This document shows positions 1 to 9,133 of a stretch of 64,000 bases of DNA, piece after piece. Origin of the DNA: Pseudomonas sp. (GTDB lineage: Bacteria; Pseudomonadota; Gammaproteobacteria; Pseudomonadales; Pseudomonadaceae); contig NZ_JAGIBG010000007.1 of the NCBI RefSeq assembly GCF_017744435.1, positions 1-64,000 on the forward strand. Direction: 5' to 3'. Below the pieces are notes generated by a model. It saw nothing but the letters and a program-made list of their open reading frames with translations. It had not been told where the DNA came from and searched no databases. The stretch's first letter is position 1. Each line of letters opens with the position of its first letter. The position numbers were made by a program, and so were the translations under genes.

Positions 1-132
1 AGCGTATTCGACGTGCCCAGCGTCGAGGCATTGCACGACACGCTGATGCAGCTGCCGCTGTTCCCGTACATGGACATCGAAGTCGACGGCCTGTGCCGCC
101 ACCCGTCGTCGATCCACAGCGACGACCGCTGA
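1..132 (+). CDS. catC: Muconolactone delta-isomerase, 3' part (cut by window start)
   Basis: Only the C-terminal 43 residues are inside the window. They contain SVFDVPSVEALHDTL and LPLFPYMDIEV and end in HPSSIHSDDR, which I recognise as the end of CatC. CatC isomerises muconolactone to 3-oxoadipate enol-lactone in the catechol branch of the beta-ketoadipate pathway, in the cytosol. The usual protein is about 96 residues, so roughly half is missing upstream. catA starts 38 bases downstream on the same strand, which fits a catBCA operon with catB outside the window. Confidence 0.9.
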   Translation, partial: SVFDVPSVEALHDTLMQLPLFPYMDIEVDGLCRHPSSIHSDDR

Positions 133-170
133 TCCAACCCTTTGCACAAGAACAAGATGAGGTATCCATC

Positions 171-1085
171 ATGACCGTGAAGATTTCCCAAACTGCCGAT
201 ATCCAGAAATTCTTTGAAGAAGCCGCCGGCTTTGGCAATGACGAAGGTAGCCCGCGCCTCAAACGCATCATCCAGCGCGTGCTGCAGGACACCGCACGCC
301 TGATCGAAGACCTGGAAATCACCGAGGACGAATTCTGGCACGCCGTCGACTACCTCAACCGCCTGGGCGGGCGCGGTGAGGCCGGGCTGCTGGTGGCGGG
401 CCTGGGCATCGAGCACTTCCTCGACCTGCTGCAGGATGCCAAGGATGCCGAAGCCGGCTTGACCGGGGGCACGCCACGCACCATCGAAGGCCCGCTGTAC
501 GTGGCCGGCGCGCCGCTGGCCCAGGGTGAAGTGCGCATGGACGACGGCAGCGAGGAGGGCGTGGCTACCGTCATGCTGCTCGAGGGCCAGGTGCTCGACC
601 CGCAAGGTCAGCCGCTGGCCGGGGCCATCGTTGACCTGTGGCATGCCAATACCCGTGGCACCTATTCGTTCTTCGACCAGAGCCAGTCCGAGTACAACCT
701 GCGCCGGCGCATCGTCACCGATGCCGAAGGCCGTTATCGCGCCCGCTCCATCGTGCCGTCCGGTTATGGCTGCGACCCGCAGGGCCCGACCCAGGAGTGC
801 CTGGACCTGCTCGGCCGCCATGGCCAGCGTCCAGCCCATGTGCACTTCTTCATCTCGGCGCCGGGGCACCGGCACCTGACCACCCAGATCAACCTGGCCG
901 GGGACAAGTACCTGTGGGATGACTTTGCCTACGCCACCCGTGACGGGCTGGTGGGCGAGGTGGTGTTCCATGAAGGGGCTGAGGGCCGCCATGCCGAGTT
1001 GAAGTTCGACTTCCAGTTGCAGAAGGCGCACGGGACCGAGGATGAACAGCGCAGCGGGCGGCCGCGGGCGTTGCAGGAGGCCTGA
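171..1085 (+). CDS. catA: Catechol 1,2-dioxygenase
   Basis: Intradiol ring-cleavage enzyme that converts catechol to cis,cis-muconate with a non-haem Fe(III). The 304-residue length matches the family. The four expected iron ligands are visible: Tyr165 in RGTYSFF, Tyr199 in PSGYGCD, and His223 and His225 in PAHVHFF. The N-terminal helical dimerisation and lipid-binding region (about residues 1-100) precedes the beta-sandwich catalytic domain. An in-frame upstream ATG at 93 lies inside catC, so I chose the ATG at 171, which follows a GATGAGG ribosome site and gives the usual MTVKISQTADIQKF start. It is the last gene of catBCA, and a REP pair follows. Confidence 0.96.
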   Translation: MTVKISQTADIQKFFEEAAGFGNDEGSPRLKRIIQRVLQDTARLIEDLEITEDEFWHAVDYLNRLGGRGEAGLLVAGLGIEHFLDLLQDAKDAEAGLTGGTPRTIEGPLYVAGAPLAQGEVRMDDGSEEGVATVMLLEGQVLDPQGQPLAGAIVDLWHANTRGTYSFFDQSQSEYNLRRRIVTDAEGRYRARSIVPSGYGCDPQGPTQECLDLLGRHGQRPAHVHFFISAPGHRHLTTQINLAGDKYLWDDFAYATRDGLVGEVVFHEGAEGRHAELKFDFQLQKAHGTEDEQRSGRPRALQEA

Positions 1086-1096
1086 TACACCGCGCT

Positions 1097-1205
1097 GGCT
1101 TCTTCGCAGGCAAGCCCGCTCCCACAGGTACGGCGCAAACCTTGAGACCTGTGGTGAGTCTGTGGGAGCGGCGGTGCGGCGATCCGGTTCACCCGCGAAG
1201 AAGCC
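1097..1205. repeat. Degenerate REP pair (inverted)
   Basis: A copy of the P. putida REP at 1097-1128 (GGCTTCTTCGCAGGCAAGCC followed by CGCTCCCACAGG) faces a decayed inverted copy at about 1160-1205 (CTGTGGGAGCG ... CGCGAAGAAGCC). The pair fills most of the catA-benE gap. The second copy has several substitutions, so this is the most eroded REP locus in the window. Confidence 0.75.
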
Positions 1206-1259
1206 AACACAAAACAAGAGCCAGCCACCAAGGCCGGCCGAAGCCTTGCGAGACGTCTC

Positions 1260-2459
1260 ATGAAAACCCTGATCAAGGACTGCTCCCTGTCAGCCCTGGT
1301 CGCCGGCTGCATCGCGACCCTGATTTCCTACGCAGGCCCCCTGGTGATCATCTTCCATGCCGCCGAAGCCGCCGGCCTGTCCCACGGCATGCTGTCGTCC
1401 TGGGTCTGGGCCGTGTCCATGGGCAGCGCCGTGCTCGGTGCGGTGCTCAGCCTGCATTACCGGGTACCGGTGGTGATCGCCTGGTCGATCCCGGGTTCGG
1501 CGTTGCTGGTTACCGCCTTGCCCCAACTCGGCCTGGAGCAGGCCGTAGGTGCCTACCTGGTCGCCAACCTGGTCCTGCTGCTGATCGGCATCAGCGGGGC
1601 TTTCGACCGCATCATTGCGCACCTGCCTGGCTCCATCGCGGCCGGCATGCAGGCCGGCATCCTGTTCAGCTTCGGCACCGAGGTGTTCCGGGCACTGCCG
1701 CTGCAGCCGCTGCTGGTGCTGGCGATGTTCGCCACCTACGTGCTGATGCGCAGGCTGCAACCACGCTACGCCGTGGCTGCAGTGCTGGGTGTCGGCGCCA
1801 TGGTGACCGTGGCCAGTGGTGCCTTTCGCAGCGAGGCGCTGGTGCTGGAACTGGCCTCGCCGCAGTGGATCACCCCGCAGTTCAGCCTGGCGGCAACCTT
1901 CAGCCTGGCACTGCCCATGGTGCTGGTCGCACTGACCGGGCAGTTCATGCCGGGCATGGCGGTGTTGCGCAACGCAGGCTACGCCACGCCGGCCAGTGCG
2001 CTGATCAGTGCCAGCGCACTGGCCGGCGCGCTGCTCGCACCGTTCGGTTGCCATGGCCTGAACCTCGCAGCCGTCACCGCCAGCCTGTGCACCGGGCATG
2101 AAGCCCATGAAAACCCGCGCCGGCGTTATATCGCGGCGGTCGCCGGCAGTGCCCTGTACCTGCTGCTGGGGATTGCCGGGGCGACGCTGATGTCGCTGTT
2201 CGCCGCGTTCCCTGCCGCGTTGATCGCCGCGCTGGCCGGGCTTGCCCTGTACGGCGCCATCAGCGAGGCCCTGGCGCGCAGCCTGGCCGAACCCAGCGAA
2301 CGCGATGCCGGGTTGTTCACCTTCCTGGTCACCGCCTCGGGGGTGTCCTTCCTGGGCCTGTCGGCCGCGTTCTGGGGGCTGTTGTTCGGCCTGCTGGCCC
2401 ATGGGCTGCTGCGCCTGCGTCGCCCGCAACCCAGCGAGGTGCTGCGCCGCACACCCTGA
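1260..2459 (+). CDS. benE: Benzoate/H+ symporter BenE family
   Basis: Integral inner-membrane permease of 399 residues that should import benzoate with protons. The sequence is almost entirely hydrophobic, with about 11-12 predicted membrane segments. It has the BenE-type start (DCSLSALVAGCIATLISYAG) and the motif AWSIPGSALLV near residue 75. It sits between catA and an OprD porin, consistent with uptake feeding the benzoate-to-catechol route. The ATG at 1260 is the only sensible start, since the protein begins directly before the first membrane helix. From memory, P. putida KT2440 has a benE next to a second catA in its ben cluster. Confidence 0.92.
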   Translation: MKTLIKDCSLSALVAGCIATLISYAGPLVIIFHAAEAAGLSHGMLSSWVWAVSMGSAVLGAVLSLHYRVPVVIAWSIPGSALLVTALPQLGLEQAVGAYLVANLVLLLIGISGAFDRIIAHLPGSIAAGMQAGILFSFGTEVFRALPLQPLLVLAMFATYVLMRRLQPRYAVAAVLGVGAMVTVASGAFRSEALVLELASPQWITPQFSLAATFSLALPMVLVALTGQFMPGMAVLRNAGYATPASALISASALAGALLAPFGCHGLNLAAVTASLCTGHEAHENPRRRYIAAVAGSALYLLLGIAGATLMSLFAAFPAALIAALAGLALYGAISEALARSLAEPSERDAGLFTFLVTASGVSFLGLSAAFWGLLFGLLAHGLLRLRRPQPSEVLRRTP

Positions 2460-2513
2460 AAACCCGTGTTCCCCGCGCTTTATCCATAACAACAAGATCA
2501 AGAGAGCTTCGGA

Positions 2514-3764
2514 ATGAACCACACCCCTTGCGTCGCCATCGGGCTGACTTTGCTCAGCCCCTCCTTGCTCGCGGCAGAAGGCGGCTTCCTTGAAGACGCC
2601 AAAGCCAGCCTCAGCGCCCGCAACTACTACTTCAGCCGTGATTTTTCCGACATTGTCGGGGCCAACCAGCAGTCCAAGGCCGAGGAGTGGGCCCAGGGCT
2701 TCATCCTCGACTTCAAGTCTGGCTATACGCCGGGCCCGGTCGGTTTTGGCGTCGACGCGCTGGGCCTGCTCGGCATCAAGCTCGACAGCAGCCCGGACCG
2801 GGTCAACACCGGCCTGCTGCCGGTGCACGGCGATGGCCGTGCGGCCGACGAGTACAGCCGCCTCGGCCCTACCTTCAAGGCCCGGCTGTCGAAGACCGAG
2901 CTGCGCGTGGGCGAATTGCAGCCCAACCTGCCAGTGCTGACGTTCAGTGATATCCGTCTGCTGCCGCCGACCTACCAGGGCACCAGCATCAGTTCGGCAG
3001 AAATCGACGGGCTGACCGTACAGGCCGGGCACCTGACCAGCACCCACCTGCGTAACGAGGGTGGCGACGGCAAGATGAACGCCATGCTTGGCCATGTACC
3101 CCAGCGCCAGGCCGAGAGCGATGCCTTCAACTATGTGGGCGGTGACTATGCGTTCAACGCCAACCAGAGCAGCGTCAGCCTCTGGTACGGGCAGCTTGAA
3201 GACATCTACCACCAGGGTTTCCTGGGCCTGAAGCACAGCAAGCCGGTGGGGGACTGGGTGCTGAGCGCCAACCTTGGCTATTTCACCGCCCACGAGGATG
3301 GTGATGCGCTGCTGGGCAAGATCGACAACCAGGCGTTCTTCTCGATGTTCACTGCCCGGCATGGCGGCCACAGCTTTGGCGCTGGCTACCAGGGCATCTA
3401 TGGCGACAGCCCGTTCCCACGGGTGTTTGCCAACATCTCACCGTTGGGCAACGAAGTGCCGACCTATGAGTTCGCCTATACCGACGAGCGTTCGTACCAG
3501 GTGCGTTATGACTACAACTTTGCGGCGATGGGCGTTCCTGGGCTGACGGCGACGGTGCGTTATATCACCGGTAACAATGTCGACACGGGCCAGGGGTACG
3601 AAGGCAAGGACCGCGAGCGTGACCTGGACATTGGTTATGCCGTGCAGAGCGGCGTACTCAAGGGGCTGGGCATCAGGGTTCGCAATGCCATGGCGCGCTC
3701 CAACTATCGCAGTGACATCGATGAAAACCGGCTGACGCTGGTGTACACCTGGCAGTTGTTCTGA
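2514..3764 (+). CDS. benF: OprD-family outer-membrane porin, probable benzoate porin
   Basis: 416-residue outer-membrane channel of the OprD/OccK family. It starts with a signal peptide (MNHTPCVAIGLTLLSPSLLAAE), followed by the family marker region FLEDAKASLSARNYYFSRDF and the QSKAEEWAQGF motif. It ends in an aromatic residue (VYTWQLF), as 18-stranded barrels do. It lies 54 bases after benE with no visible terminator, so the two are likely co-transcribed. The name BenF rests on position beside benE and catA; OprD paralogs are many and the substrate cannot be read from the sequence. A second, related porin lies at 61693-62925. Confidence 0.85.
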   Translation: MNHTPCVAIGLTLLSPSLLAAEGGFLEDAKASLSARNYYFSRDFSDIVGANQQSKAEEWAQGFILDFKSGYTPGPVGFGVDALGLLGIKLDSSPDRVNTGLLPVHGDGRAADEYSRLGPTFKARLSKTELRVGELQPNLPVLTFSDIRLLPPTYQGTSISSAEIDGLTVQAGHLTSTHLRNEGGDGKMNAMLGHVPQRQAESDAFNYVGGDYAFNANQSSVSLWYGQLEDIYHQGFLGLKHSKPVGDWVLSANLGYFTAHEDGDALLGKIDNQAFFSMFTARHGGHSFGAGYQGIYGDSPFPRVFANISPLGNEVPTYEFAYTDERSYQVRYDYNFAAMGVPGLTATVRYITGNNVDTGQGYEGKDRERDLDIGYAVQSGVLKGLGIRVRNAMARSNYRSDIDENRLTLVYTWQLF

Positions 3765-3858
3765 GGCATCGTCAGCCATTTGTTGTCACACAGCAGCGAT
3801 TGCGCCACCTGGGTGTGGAGGGTTAGGTTTCCTCATTGCCACTGAGGAAGCCTGACCT

Positions 3859-4938
3859 TTGGATTCCATCACCCAAGCCGTGCTTGGCGCAGCGCTGCAA
3901 GGCACGGTTCTCGGCCGCATCCAGGGCCGTCGCTCGCTCATCTGCGGCGCCGCGCTGGGCACCGTGCCAGACCTCGACGTGGTTATCCGCTATGCCGATC
4001 CGGTGTCGCAGATGACCTATCACCGCGGCTTCTCCCATTCGCTCTTCGTCCTCACGGGCCTGGCCTTGCTGCTGGCCTGGCTGGTCAACTGGCTCGCTCG
4101 AACGCGCTGGCCCGACAAGGGCTACACCTTTTCCCGGCTGTTCCTGGCGTTCTGGCTGGTGCTGGTGACCCACCCGATCCTCGATGCATTCACGGTCTAC
4201 GGCACCCAGCTGTTCTGGCCGCTGGCATTCACGCCGCTGAGCTGGGCGGCGGTGTTCATCATCGATCCGGTCTATACCGTGCCGCTGTTGGCGGCGGTGG
4301 TCTACGCGGCATTCAAGGGCTTGCAGGGCAGGGCGATACGGTGGTTGGGCCTGTCACTGCTGTTCAGCACGGCCTACCTGGGCTTCGGCCTGGCCGGGCG
4401 CATGGCCGCCGAACAGCGCTTGCAGACCGCGCTCGATACGCAGGGCATTGTCGTGAGCGAAGTGCGCGCAGTGCCGATGGCCTTCAACAGCCTGGTCTGG
4501 CGGGTGCTGGCGAAGACCCCGGATGGTTTTTACTACGAAGGCATCAGCAGCGCATTCGACCGCGAACCACCGGAAATGCAGCGCCTGCCGCTGAACCTGG
4601 ACGCGGCGAAGGCGCTCAGCGGTTCTGCGTTGCTCCAGCGTTTGCGCTGGTTCAGCGACGACTGGCTGCGCTATGACGAGGTGGGTGACGCGTTGGTAGT
4701 CACCGACCTGCGCATGGGCATCCCGGGCAACTACACCTTCCGCTTCAAAATGGCCCACCGTGGCAGCCAGGGCCACTGGATCGTCGACCGGCCAAGCTTG
4801 TGGCAGGGCAGCGGCGCGATGTTCAACCGTGACGACCTGGCGCTGATCTGGCGGCGCATCCTCGACCAGCAACCGCCGTTGCCACTGGCAGCCTGGACCA
4901 GCAAGTACCTGGGGCAGGCCAGCGAGCCTGGGCACTAA
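3859..4938 (+). CDS. YdjM-like membrane-bound metal-dependent hydrolase (DUF457)
   Basis: 359-residue protein of the YdjM family (LexA-regulated, inner-membrane putative metal-dependent hydrolases). It begins MDSITQAVLGAALQGTVLG, as the family does. It carries the His/Asp motifs HRGFSHSLFVL (about residue 56) and HPILDAFTVYG (about residue 105), then several membrane helices and a soluble C-terminal part. The start is TTG at 3859, with GAGGAAG about 10 bases upstream; no ATG lies nearby and the conserved N-terminus begins here. It is 3 bases from the following TraX-like gene, indicating an operon. The reaction is unknown in the family. Confidence 0.85.
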   Translation: MDSITQAVLGAALQGTVLGRIQGRRSLICGAALGTVPDLDVVIRYADPVSQMTYHRGFSHSLFVLTGLALLLAWLVNWLARTRWPDKGYTFSRLFLAFWLVLVTHPILDAFTVYGTQLFWPLAFTPLSWAAVFIIDPVYTVPLLAAVVYAAFKGLQGRAIRWLGLSLLFSTAYLGFGLAGRMAAEQRLQTALDTQGIVVSEVRAVPMAFNSLVWRVLAKTPDGFYYEGISSAFDREPPEMQRLPLNLDAAKALSGSALLQRLRWFSDDWLRYDEVGDALVVTDLRMGIPGNYTFRFKMAHRGSQGHWIVDRPSLWQGSGAMFNRDDLALIWRRILDQQPPLPLAAWTSKYLGQASEPGH

Positions 4939-4941
4939 AGC

Positions 4942-5616
4942 GTGCGCTCGGCGGGGCTGGACCTGGTCAAGTGGGTGGCGATCGTGACGATGGTCGCCGA
5001 CCATGTGCGGTTCATCTGGCCTGAAGCGCAAGGCTTGTTCATCGTTGGCCGGTTCGCATTTCCCTTGTTCTGCCTGGCCATGGCGGTCAACGTGGCGCGT
5101 GCTGGCGACATCAACCTGCGCTACCTCGGCTGGTTGCTGGCGTTCGCCGTATTGTCCGAACCGCCCTATCGCTGGCTGGACCCAGACTCGCAGACCTTCA
5201 GCATCATTCCCACGTTGACCCTGGGGCTGCTGGTTGCATGGGGTGTACATCATCAGCAGGTTTGGGTCCGGCTGGGCGGGCTTGCTGCCGTTCTGCTCGC
5301 CGCGCTCTACAGCGAGCGTCTGATGTACGGCCTGCCCGGTGTGTTGCTACCGGCCGGCTGGCTGCTGGCGCGTCGGCAGGGCGGGCTGGCCTGGCTGCTG
5401 CCTTGCCTGCTGGCCGTGGCGGGCAACCTGACCAACAGCTGGCTGCGCGGGCACCTCGGGGCCCCGGTGACCTTGAGCACCATGGCCGCTGCGGCGCTGG
5501 CGATTCCCATCGGCTGCCTGCTGCTGCGGGCCGAGCATTGGCCGGTGCCAGCGGTGCGGCGCTGGGGCTATCTGTTCTACCCTGTGCATCTGTTGCTCAT
5601 CAAAGTCCTGGTGTGA
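4942..5616 (+). CDS. TraX-like inner-membrane protein
   Basis: 224-residue polytopic membrane protein. The start GLDLVKWVAIVTMVADHV followed by FPLFCLAMAVN matches the TraX family, named for the F-plasmid pilin N-acetylase but common on chromosomes, where its role is unsettled. About seven hydrophobic segments are visible. It starts with GTG at 4942, three bases after the stop of the YdjM-like gene, so translation is probably coupled. No conjugation genes are nearby, so a pilin-modifying role is not supported here. Confidence 0.82.
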   Translation: MRSAGLDLVKWVAIVTMVADHVRFIWPEAQGLFIVGRFAFPLFCLAMAVNVARAGDINLRYLGWLLAFAVLSEPPYRWLDPDSQTFSIIPTLTLGLLVAWGVHHQQVWVRLGGLAAVLLAALYSERLMYGLPGVLLPAGWLLARRQGGLAWLLPCLLAVAGNLTNSWLRGHLGAPVTLSTMAAAALAIPIGCLLLRAEHWPVPAVRRWGYLFYPVHLLLIKVLV

Positions 5617-5679
5617 ACCCTTGCAATGGCGCAAATCGCACCCATCTAAGCGGGTCTTTCGTATCCGCAGGAGCCCGCC

Positions 5680-6591
5680 ATGGAACCCAACCGCTTCGGC
5701 GATATCGCCGCCTTCGTCAGTGCGGTGAAGGCCGGCAGCTTCACCGCCGCAGCGGCCAGCCTCGGCCTGACCCGCTCGGCGGTGGGCAAGAGCATCGCCC
5801 GCCTGGAGGCACGCATGGCCGTGCGCCTGCTCAACCGCACCACGCGCAAGTTGAGCCTGACCGACGAGGGCCAGGTGGCCTTCGAGCGCTGGCGGCAGAT
5901 CCTCGATGACCTGGACGAGGTCGAGAGCACCATGGCCCTGCGTCGGGGCAAGCCAACTGGCACCTTGCGCCTGACCGCGCCGTTGTCGTTCGGCCAGCGT
6001 CATGTGCTGCCGATCCTGGATGCCTACCTCAAGCAGTGGCCGGAGCTGCGTGCCGATATTCGCTTCACCGACCGTTTTGTCGACCTGGTGGAAGAGGGCG
6101 TCGACGTCGCCGTGCGCATCGGTGCGCCCAAGGAGGATTCGCAACTGTTGACCCGCACGGTCGCCTGGCAGCAGTTCGTTACCTGCGCCTCGCCCGAGTA
6201 CCTGCATCAGCACGGCGTGCCGCAGGTGCCGGCGGACCTCTACGGGCATGACAAGATCGCCTTCCTCAGTGGCGAGAAGTCGATGCCGTGGCGCTTTCAC
6301 ACCGACGAAGGGCTGCACCTGTGCGAGGAGCCCGGGCGGTTGAACATTGACAGTTCCGAGGCGATGGTCGATGGCGCCCGGGCCGGTTTCGGCCTGATTC
6401 ACCTGCCGACCTACATCACTGGCGATGACCTGCGCGCCGGTACGCTGGTGGAGGTGCTGCATGACTATCGCCCGCCAGCAGATCCGATCCGTGTGGTTTA
6501 TCCGAGCAAGCGGCACCTGTCGCCACGGGTACGCGGGTTCATCGACCTGTTGGTAGCGACCTGGGAGCAGGGCGTACCCTGGGAAGACTGA
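5680..6591 (+). CDS. LysR-family transcriptional regulator
   Basis: 303-residue regulator with an N-terminal winged HTH (residues about 6-65, FGDIAAFVSAVKAGSFTAAA ... RSAVGKSIARLEARM) and a C-terminal substrate-binding fold typical of the CrgA/DmlR subgroup (TLRLTAPLSFGQRHVLPIL near residue 95; RVRGFIDLL near the end). The start follows a GCAGGAG ribosome site at 5667-5673. It lies 63 bases after the TraX-like gene and about 100 bases ahead of a luciferase-like monooxygenase gene on the same strand, which is a possible target. The inducer is unknown. Confidence 0.9.
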   Translation: MEPNRFGDIAAFVSAVKAGSFTAAAASLGLTRSAVGKSIARLEARMAVRLLNRTTRKLSLTDEGQVAFERWRQILDDLDEVESTMALRRGKPTGTLRLTAPLSFGQRHVLPILDAYLKQWPELRADIRFTDRFVDLVEEGVDVAVRIGAPKEDSQLLTRTVAWQQFVTCASPEYLHQHGVPQVPADLYGHDKIAFLSGEKSMPWRFHTDEGLHLCEEPGRLNIDSSEAMVDGARAGFGLIHLPTYITGDDLRAGTLVEVLHDYRPPADPIRVVYPSKRHLSPRVRGFIDLLVATWEQGVPWED

Positions 6592-6602
6592 TTGGGGACT
6601 GC

Positions 6603-6623
6603 CAGGCCCCTATGTGGGGCCTG
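6603..6623 (+). terminator. Hairpin after LysR gene (weak terminator)
   Basis: CAGGCCCC-TATGT-GGGGCCTG forms an 8-base-pair stem 12 bases after the LysR stop codon. No run of T follows, so intrinsic termination would be weak. Confidence 0.35.
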
Positions 6624-6690
6624 AGGTCGGGTTTATCCCTGGCGCCGCAGCGCAGAAACTGGCGTCACTGATAATCCCTCTGGAGACCCC

Positions 6691-7671
6691 ATGACTGCCC
6701 TGTCCGTACTGGATCTGGTCATGATCGGCGAAGGCAAGACCTTCGCCGACGCGATCGAAGAATCCCGCCAGCTGGCTCGCCACGTCGAGCAGCATGGCTA
6801 CCGCCGCTACTGGATCGCCGAGCATCACGACATGCCCGGCATCGGTTCGGCTGCCACCTCGCTGGTGATCAACGAAATCGCCAACGCCACCCAGCACATT
6901 CGTGTCGGCGCCGGCGGCATCATGCTGCCCAACCATGCGCCGCTGGTGGTCGCCGAGCAGTTCGGCACCCTCGACACGTTGCATCCGGGGCGTATCGACC
7001 TGGGCCTGGGGCGTGCGCCCGGTACCTCGGGGCCCACCGTACGCGCCTTGCGCGGTGCAGCGCCGGAGCGCGACTTCAGCCAGGACATCGCCGAACTGCG
7101 CGACTACCTGGCCGACAACGGCAAGCGCCAGGTCCGCGGTGCGCCGGGCGCACACGATGTGCCGGTGTGGATCCTCGGTTCCAGCCTGTTCGGTGCTGAC
7201 CTGGCCGCGAAGCTGGGGCTGCCGTATGCCTTTGCCTCGCATTTCGCACCGCGTTACCTGCTGCAGGCGATCGCCCATTACCGGGCAAACTTCCAGCCTT
7301 CTGCACAATTGGCCAAGCCGTATGTGATGGTGGGCGTGAACCTGTTCGCCGCCGACAGCGATGCCGAGGCCGATTACCAGGCCAGCTCGCACCGCAAGTG
7401 GATGCTGGACCTGCACGTCGGGCGCTTCGGGCTGCTGCCCAAACCGCAGGAAGGCTACGTGCAGAGTCTGCCGGGGCACGAACGCGCGGTATTGGAGCAA
7501 GTGATGGCGTGCACCATTGCGGGTGGCCCGGAGCGGGTGCGGGAAGGGCTGCGCTCGTTGATCGAGCAGACCGGGGCGGATGAGTTGATGATCGATTGCC
7601 GGATCCATGATCCGTTGGCCAGATTGCGCTCCCATGCCTATGCGGCGCGGGCGTTGGCCGAATTGCGTTAA
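6691..7671 (+). CDS. LLM-class flavin-dependent oxidoreductase (luciferase-like)
   Basis: 326-residue TIM-barrel monooxygenase of the bacterial luciferase-like superfamily, MsnO8-type subgroup. Visible marks are [19 protein letters not shown] near residue 38, [20 protein letters not shown] near residue 71 and [10 protein letters not shown] near residue 100. These proteins use FMNH2 supplied by a separate reductase to insert oxygen. The substrate cannot be inferred. The neighbourhood is rich in redox enzymes. A REP pair and a strong bidirectional terminator follow. Confidence 0.9.
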   Translation: MTALSVLDLVMIGEGKTFADAIEESRQLARHVEQHGYRRYWIAEHHDMPGIGSAATSLVINEIANATQHIRVGAGGIMLPNHAPLVVAEQFGTLDTLHPGRIDLGLGRAPGTSGPTVRALRGAAPERDFSQDIAELRDYLADNGKRQVRGAPGAHDVPVWILGSSLFGADLAAKLGLPYAFASHFAPRYLLQAIAHYRANFQPSAQLAKPYVMVGVNLFAADSDAEADYQASSHRKWMLDLHVGRFGLLPKPQEGYVQSLPGHERAVLEQVMACTIAGGPERVREGLRSLIEQTGADELMIDCRIHDPLARLRSHAYAARALAELR

Positions 7672-7679
7672 ACCTCACT

Positions 7680-7773
7680 GGCCTCTTCGCGGGCACGCCC
7701 GCTCCCACAGGTTCTGCACAGTGCTTGAGGTTTGTGCAATACCTGTGGGAGCGGGCAAGCCCGCGAAGAGGCC
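7680..7773. repeat. REP inverted pair
   Basis: Two 32-base REP copies in opposite orientation, at 7680-7711 (GGCCTCTTCGCGGGCACGCC...) and 7742-7773 (...GGGCAAGCCCGCGAAGAGGCC), separated by 30 bases. They lie between convergent genes. Confidence 0.92.
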
Positions 7774-7787
7774 AGAACAGGCAACAA

Positions 7788-7813
7788 AAAAGGGAGCCAT
7801 CGGGCTCCCTTTT
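7788..7813. terminator. Bidirectional rho-independent terminator
   Basis: AAAAGGGAGCC-ATCG-GGCTCCCTTTT gives an 11-base-pair stem with A-run and T-run on both sides. It lies between the luciferase-like gene (+) and the reductase gene (-), six bases from the latter's stop codon, and should stop both. Confidence 0.9.
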
Positions 7814-7818
7814 CAATA

Positions 7819-8916
7819 TCAGGCCTGCTTGAGGAACGGATAGTCGGTATACCCCTCAGGTCCGTTGGCATAGTCGAACTGCGCCCGATGCTCGTTCAAC
7901 GGCGCCTGCAGCCGCAGCCGCTCAACCAGGTCCGGGTTGGCAATGTAGCTGCGGCCGAAAGCCACGGCATCGATCAGGCCACGGCTGATCAAGTCTTCCC
8001 CTTTCTCGGCGGTATAGGCGCCAGCAGCGATGATCACCCCCGGGTACGCGGCGCGAATCTGTTCACGGAATTCATCGCGCAGCGGCTTGCCGCCTGCCCA
8101 GTCCGGCTCGGAGAGGTGCAGGTAGGCAAGGTTGCGCTTGGCCAGTTCCTTGATCAGGTACAAGCCGGCGGCTTCCTGATCCTCGCCGTTGTCCACGCCA
8201 TTGAAACCACCCAGCGGGAACACGCGGATGCCAATGCGCTCGGCGCTCCAGCTGGCGATCGCAGCGTCCACGGCTTCGAGGACGATGCGCGCACGGTTCT
8301 CGACGCTGCCGCCGTAACGGTCTTCGCGCTGGTTGGCGCTCGGGGTAAGGAACTGGTGCAGCAGGTAACCGTGGGCGGCGTGCAGTTCGATGAAGTCGAA
8401 ACCGGCCTCACGGGCGTTGATCGCCGCCTGGCCGAAGTCGGCAACGATGGCGGTAATCTCGCCTTCACTCAGGGCGCGGGGTGTGGAGGTTTCCACCCGC
8501 ATCAGGTTGCCTTGTTCGTCACGCAGGGTGGTGCGGGCATTGGCCGGCAGGGCCGATGGCGCAACCGGTGCTTCACCGTCGGGCTGCAGCGAGGTATGCG
8601 AAACGCGGCCGGTGTGCCAGACCTGCACGGCGCTGTGGCCGCCGTCGGCGTGGATGCCTTCGTTCACGACTTTCCAGGCGGCGATTTGCTCGGCGCTGTG
8701 GATGCCAGGGGAGCCGGAGTAGCCCTTGGCCTGGAAGGAAATCTGCGTGGCTTCGGTAATGATCAGACCGGCACTGGCGCGCTGGCGGTAATACTCGGCC
8801 ATCATCGGCGTCGGCACGTCGCCAGGTTCCAGGCTGCGCAGGCGGGTGAGCGGGGCCATGAACACGCGATTGGGCAGGTTCAACGGGCCGATCTTCAAGG
8901 GTTGCAAGAGTTTCAT
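7819..8916 (-). CDS. nemA: Old-yellow-enzyme family alkene reductase (NemA/XenB type)
   Basis: 365-residue FMN-dependent ene-reductase; the length matches E. coli NemA. Family landmarks: [10 protein letters not shown] with the flavin-proximal Thr, [46 protein letters not shown] (active-site His pair replaced by the usual H-x-x-H/N region) and [15 protein letters not shown] near the C-terminus. Such enzymes reduce activated alkenes, nitroaromatics and N-ethylmaleimide with NAD(P)H. A longer upstream reading is possible, but the conserved start [18 protein letters not shown] fixes the ATG at 8916. In E. coli a NemR repressor is adjacent; none is seen here. Confidence 0.9.
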   Translation of the reverse strand: MKLLQPLKIGPLNLPNRVFMAPLTRLRSLEPGDVPTPMMAEYYRQRASAGLIITEATQISFQAKGYSGSPGIHSAEQIAAWKVVNEGIHADGGHSAVQVWHTGRVSHTSLQPDGEAPVAPSALPANARTTLRDEQGNLMRVETSTPRALSEGEITAIVADFGQAAINAREAGFDFIELHAAHGYLLHQFLTPSANQREDRYGGSVENRARIVLEAVDAAIASWSAERIGIRVFPLGGFNGVDNGEDQEAAGLYLIKELAKRNLAYLHLSEPDWAGGKPLRDEFREQIRAAYPGVIIAAGAYTAEKGEDLISRGLIDAVAFGRSYIANPDLVERLRLQAPLNEHRAQFDYANGPEGYTDYPFLKQA

Positions 8917-9023
8917 TGCTGCTCCAGAGGTAGGTAAACCAATGGCGCGAACGATACCGGGATGATTGGGGAAAGGGGGGACCGGGATCCCGGCGTAGAG
9001 CTCCCCAATGGATGCCGCCTGTC

Positions 9024-9120
9024 CCGGCCTCTTCGCGGGCTTGCCCGCTCCCACAGGGGGATCATTTCCTTGAGGAGGGTGATGAACCTGTGGGAGCGGG
9101 CAAGCCCGCGAAGAGGCCGG
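9024..9120. repeat. REP inverted pair
   Basis: Two near-identical 34-base REP copies in opposite orientation (9024-9057 and 9087-9120), 29 bases apart. They fill the space between the stop of the aldo/keto reductase and the start region of the ene-reductase. Confidence 0.93.
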
Positions 9121-9133
9121 TACAGGAGAACAC

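Noticed and set aside
1290..3371. Long minus-strand open frame of 693 codons opposite benE and the porin
   Set aside because: It is a GC-driven antisense frame: composition is Gln/His/Arg/Gly-rich, no ribosome site, and it lies over two well-supported genes.
4942..5616. TraX-like gene as evidence of a conjugative element
   Set aside because: No pilin, relaxase or mating-pair genes nearby; TraX homologs are often chromosomal.
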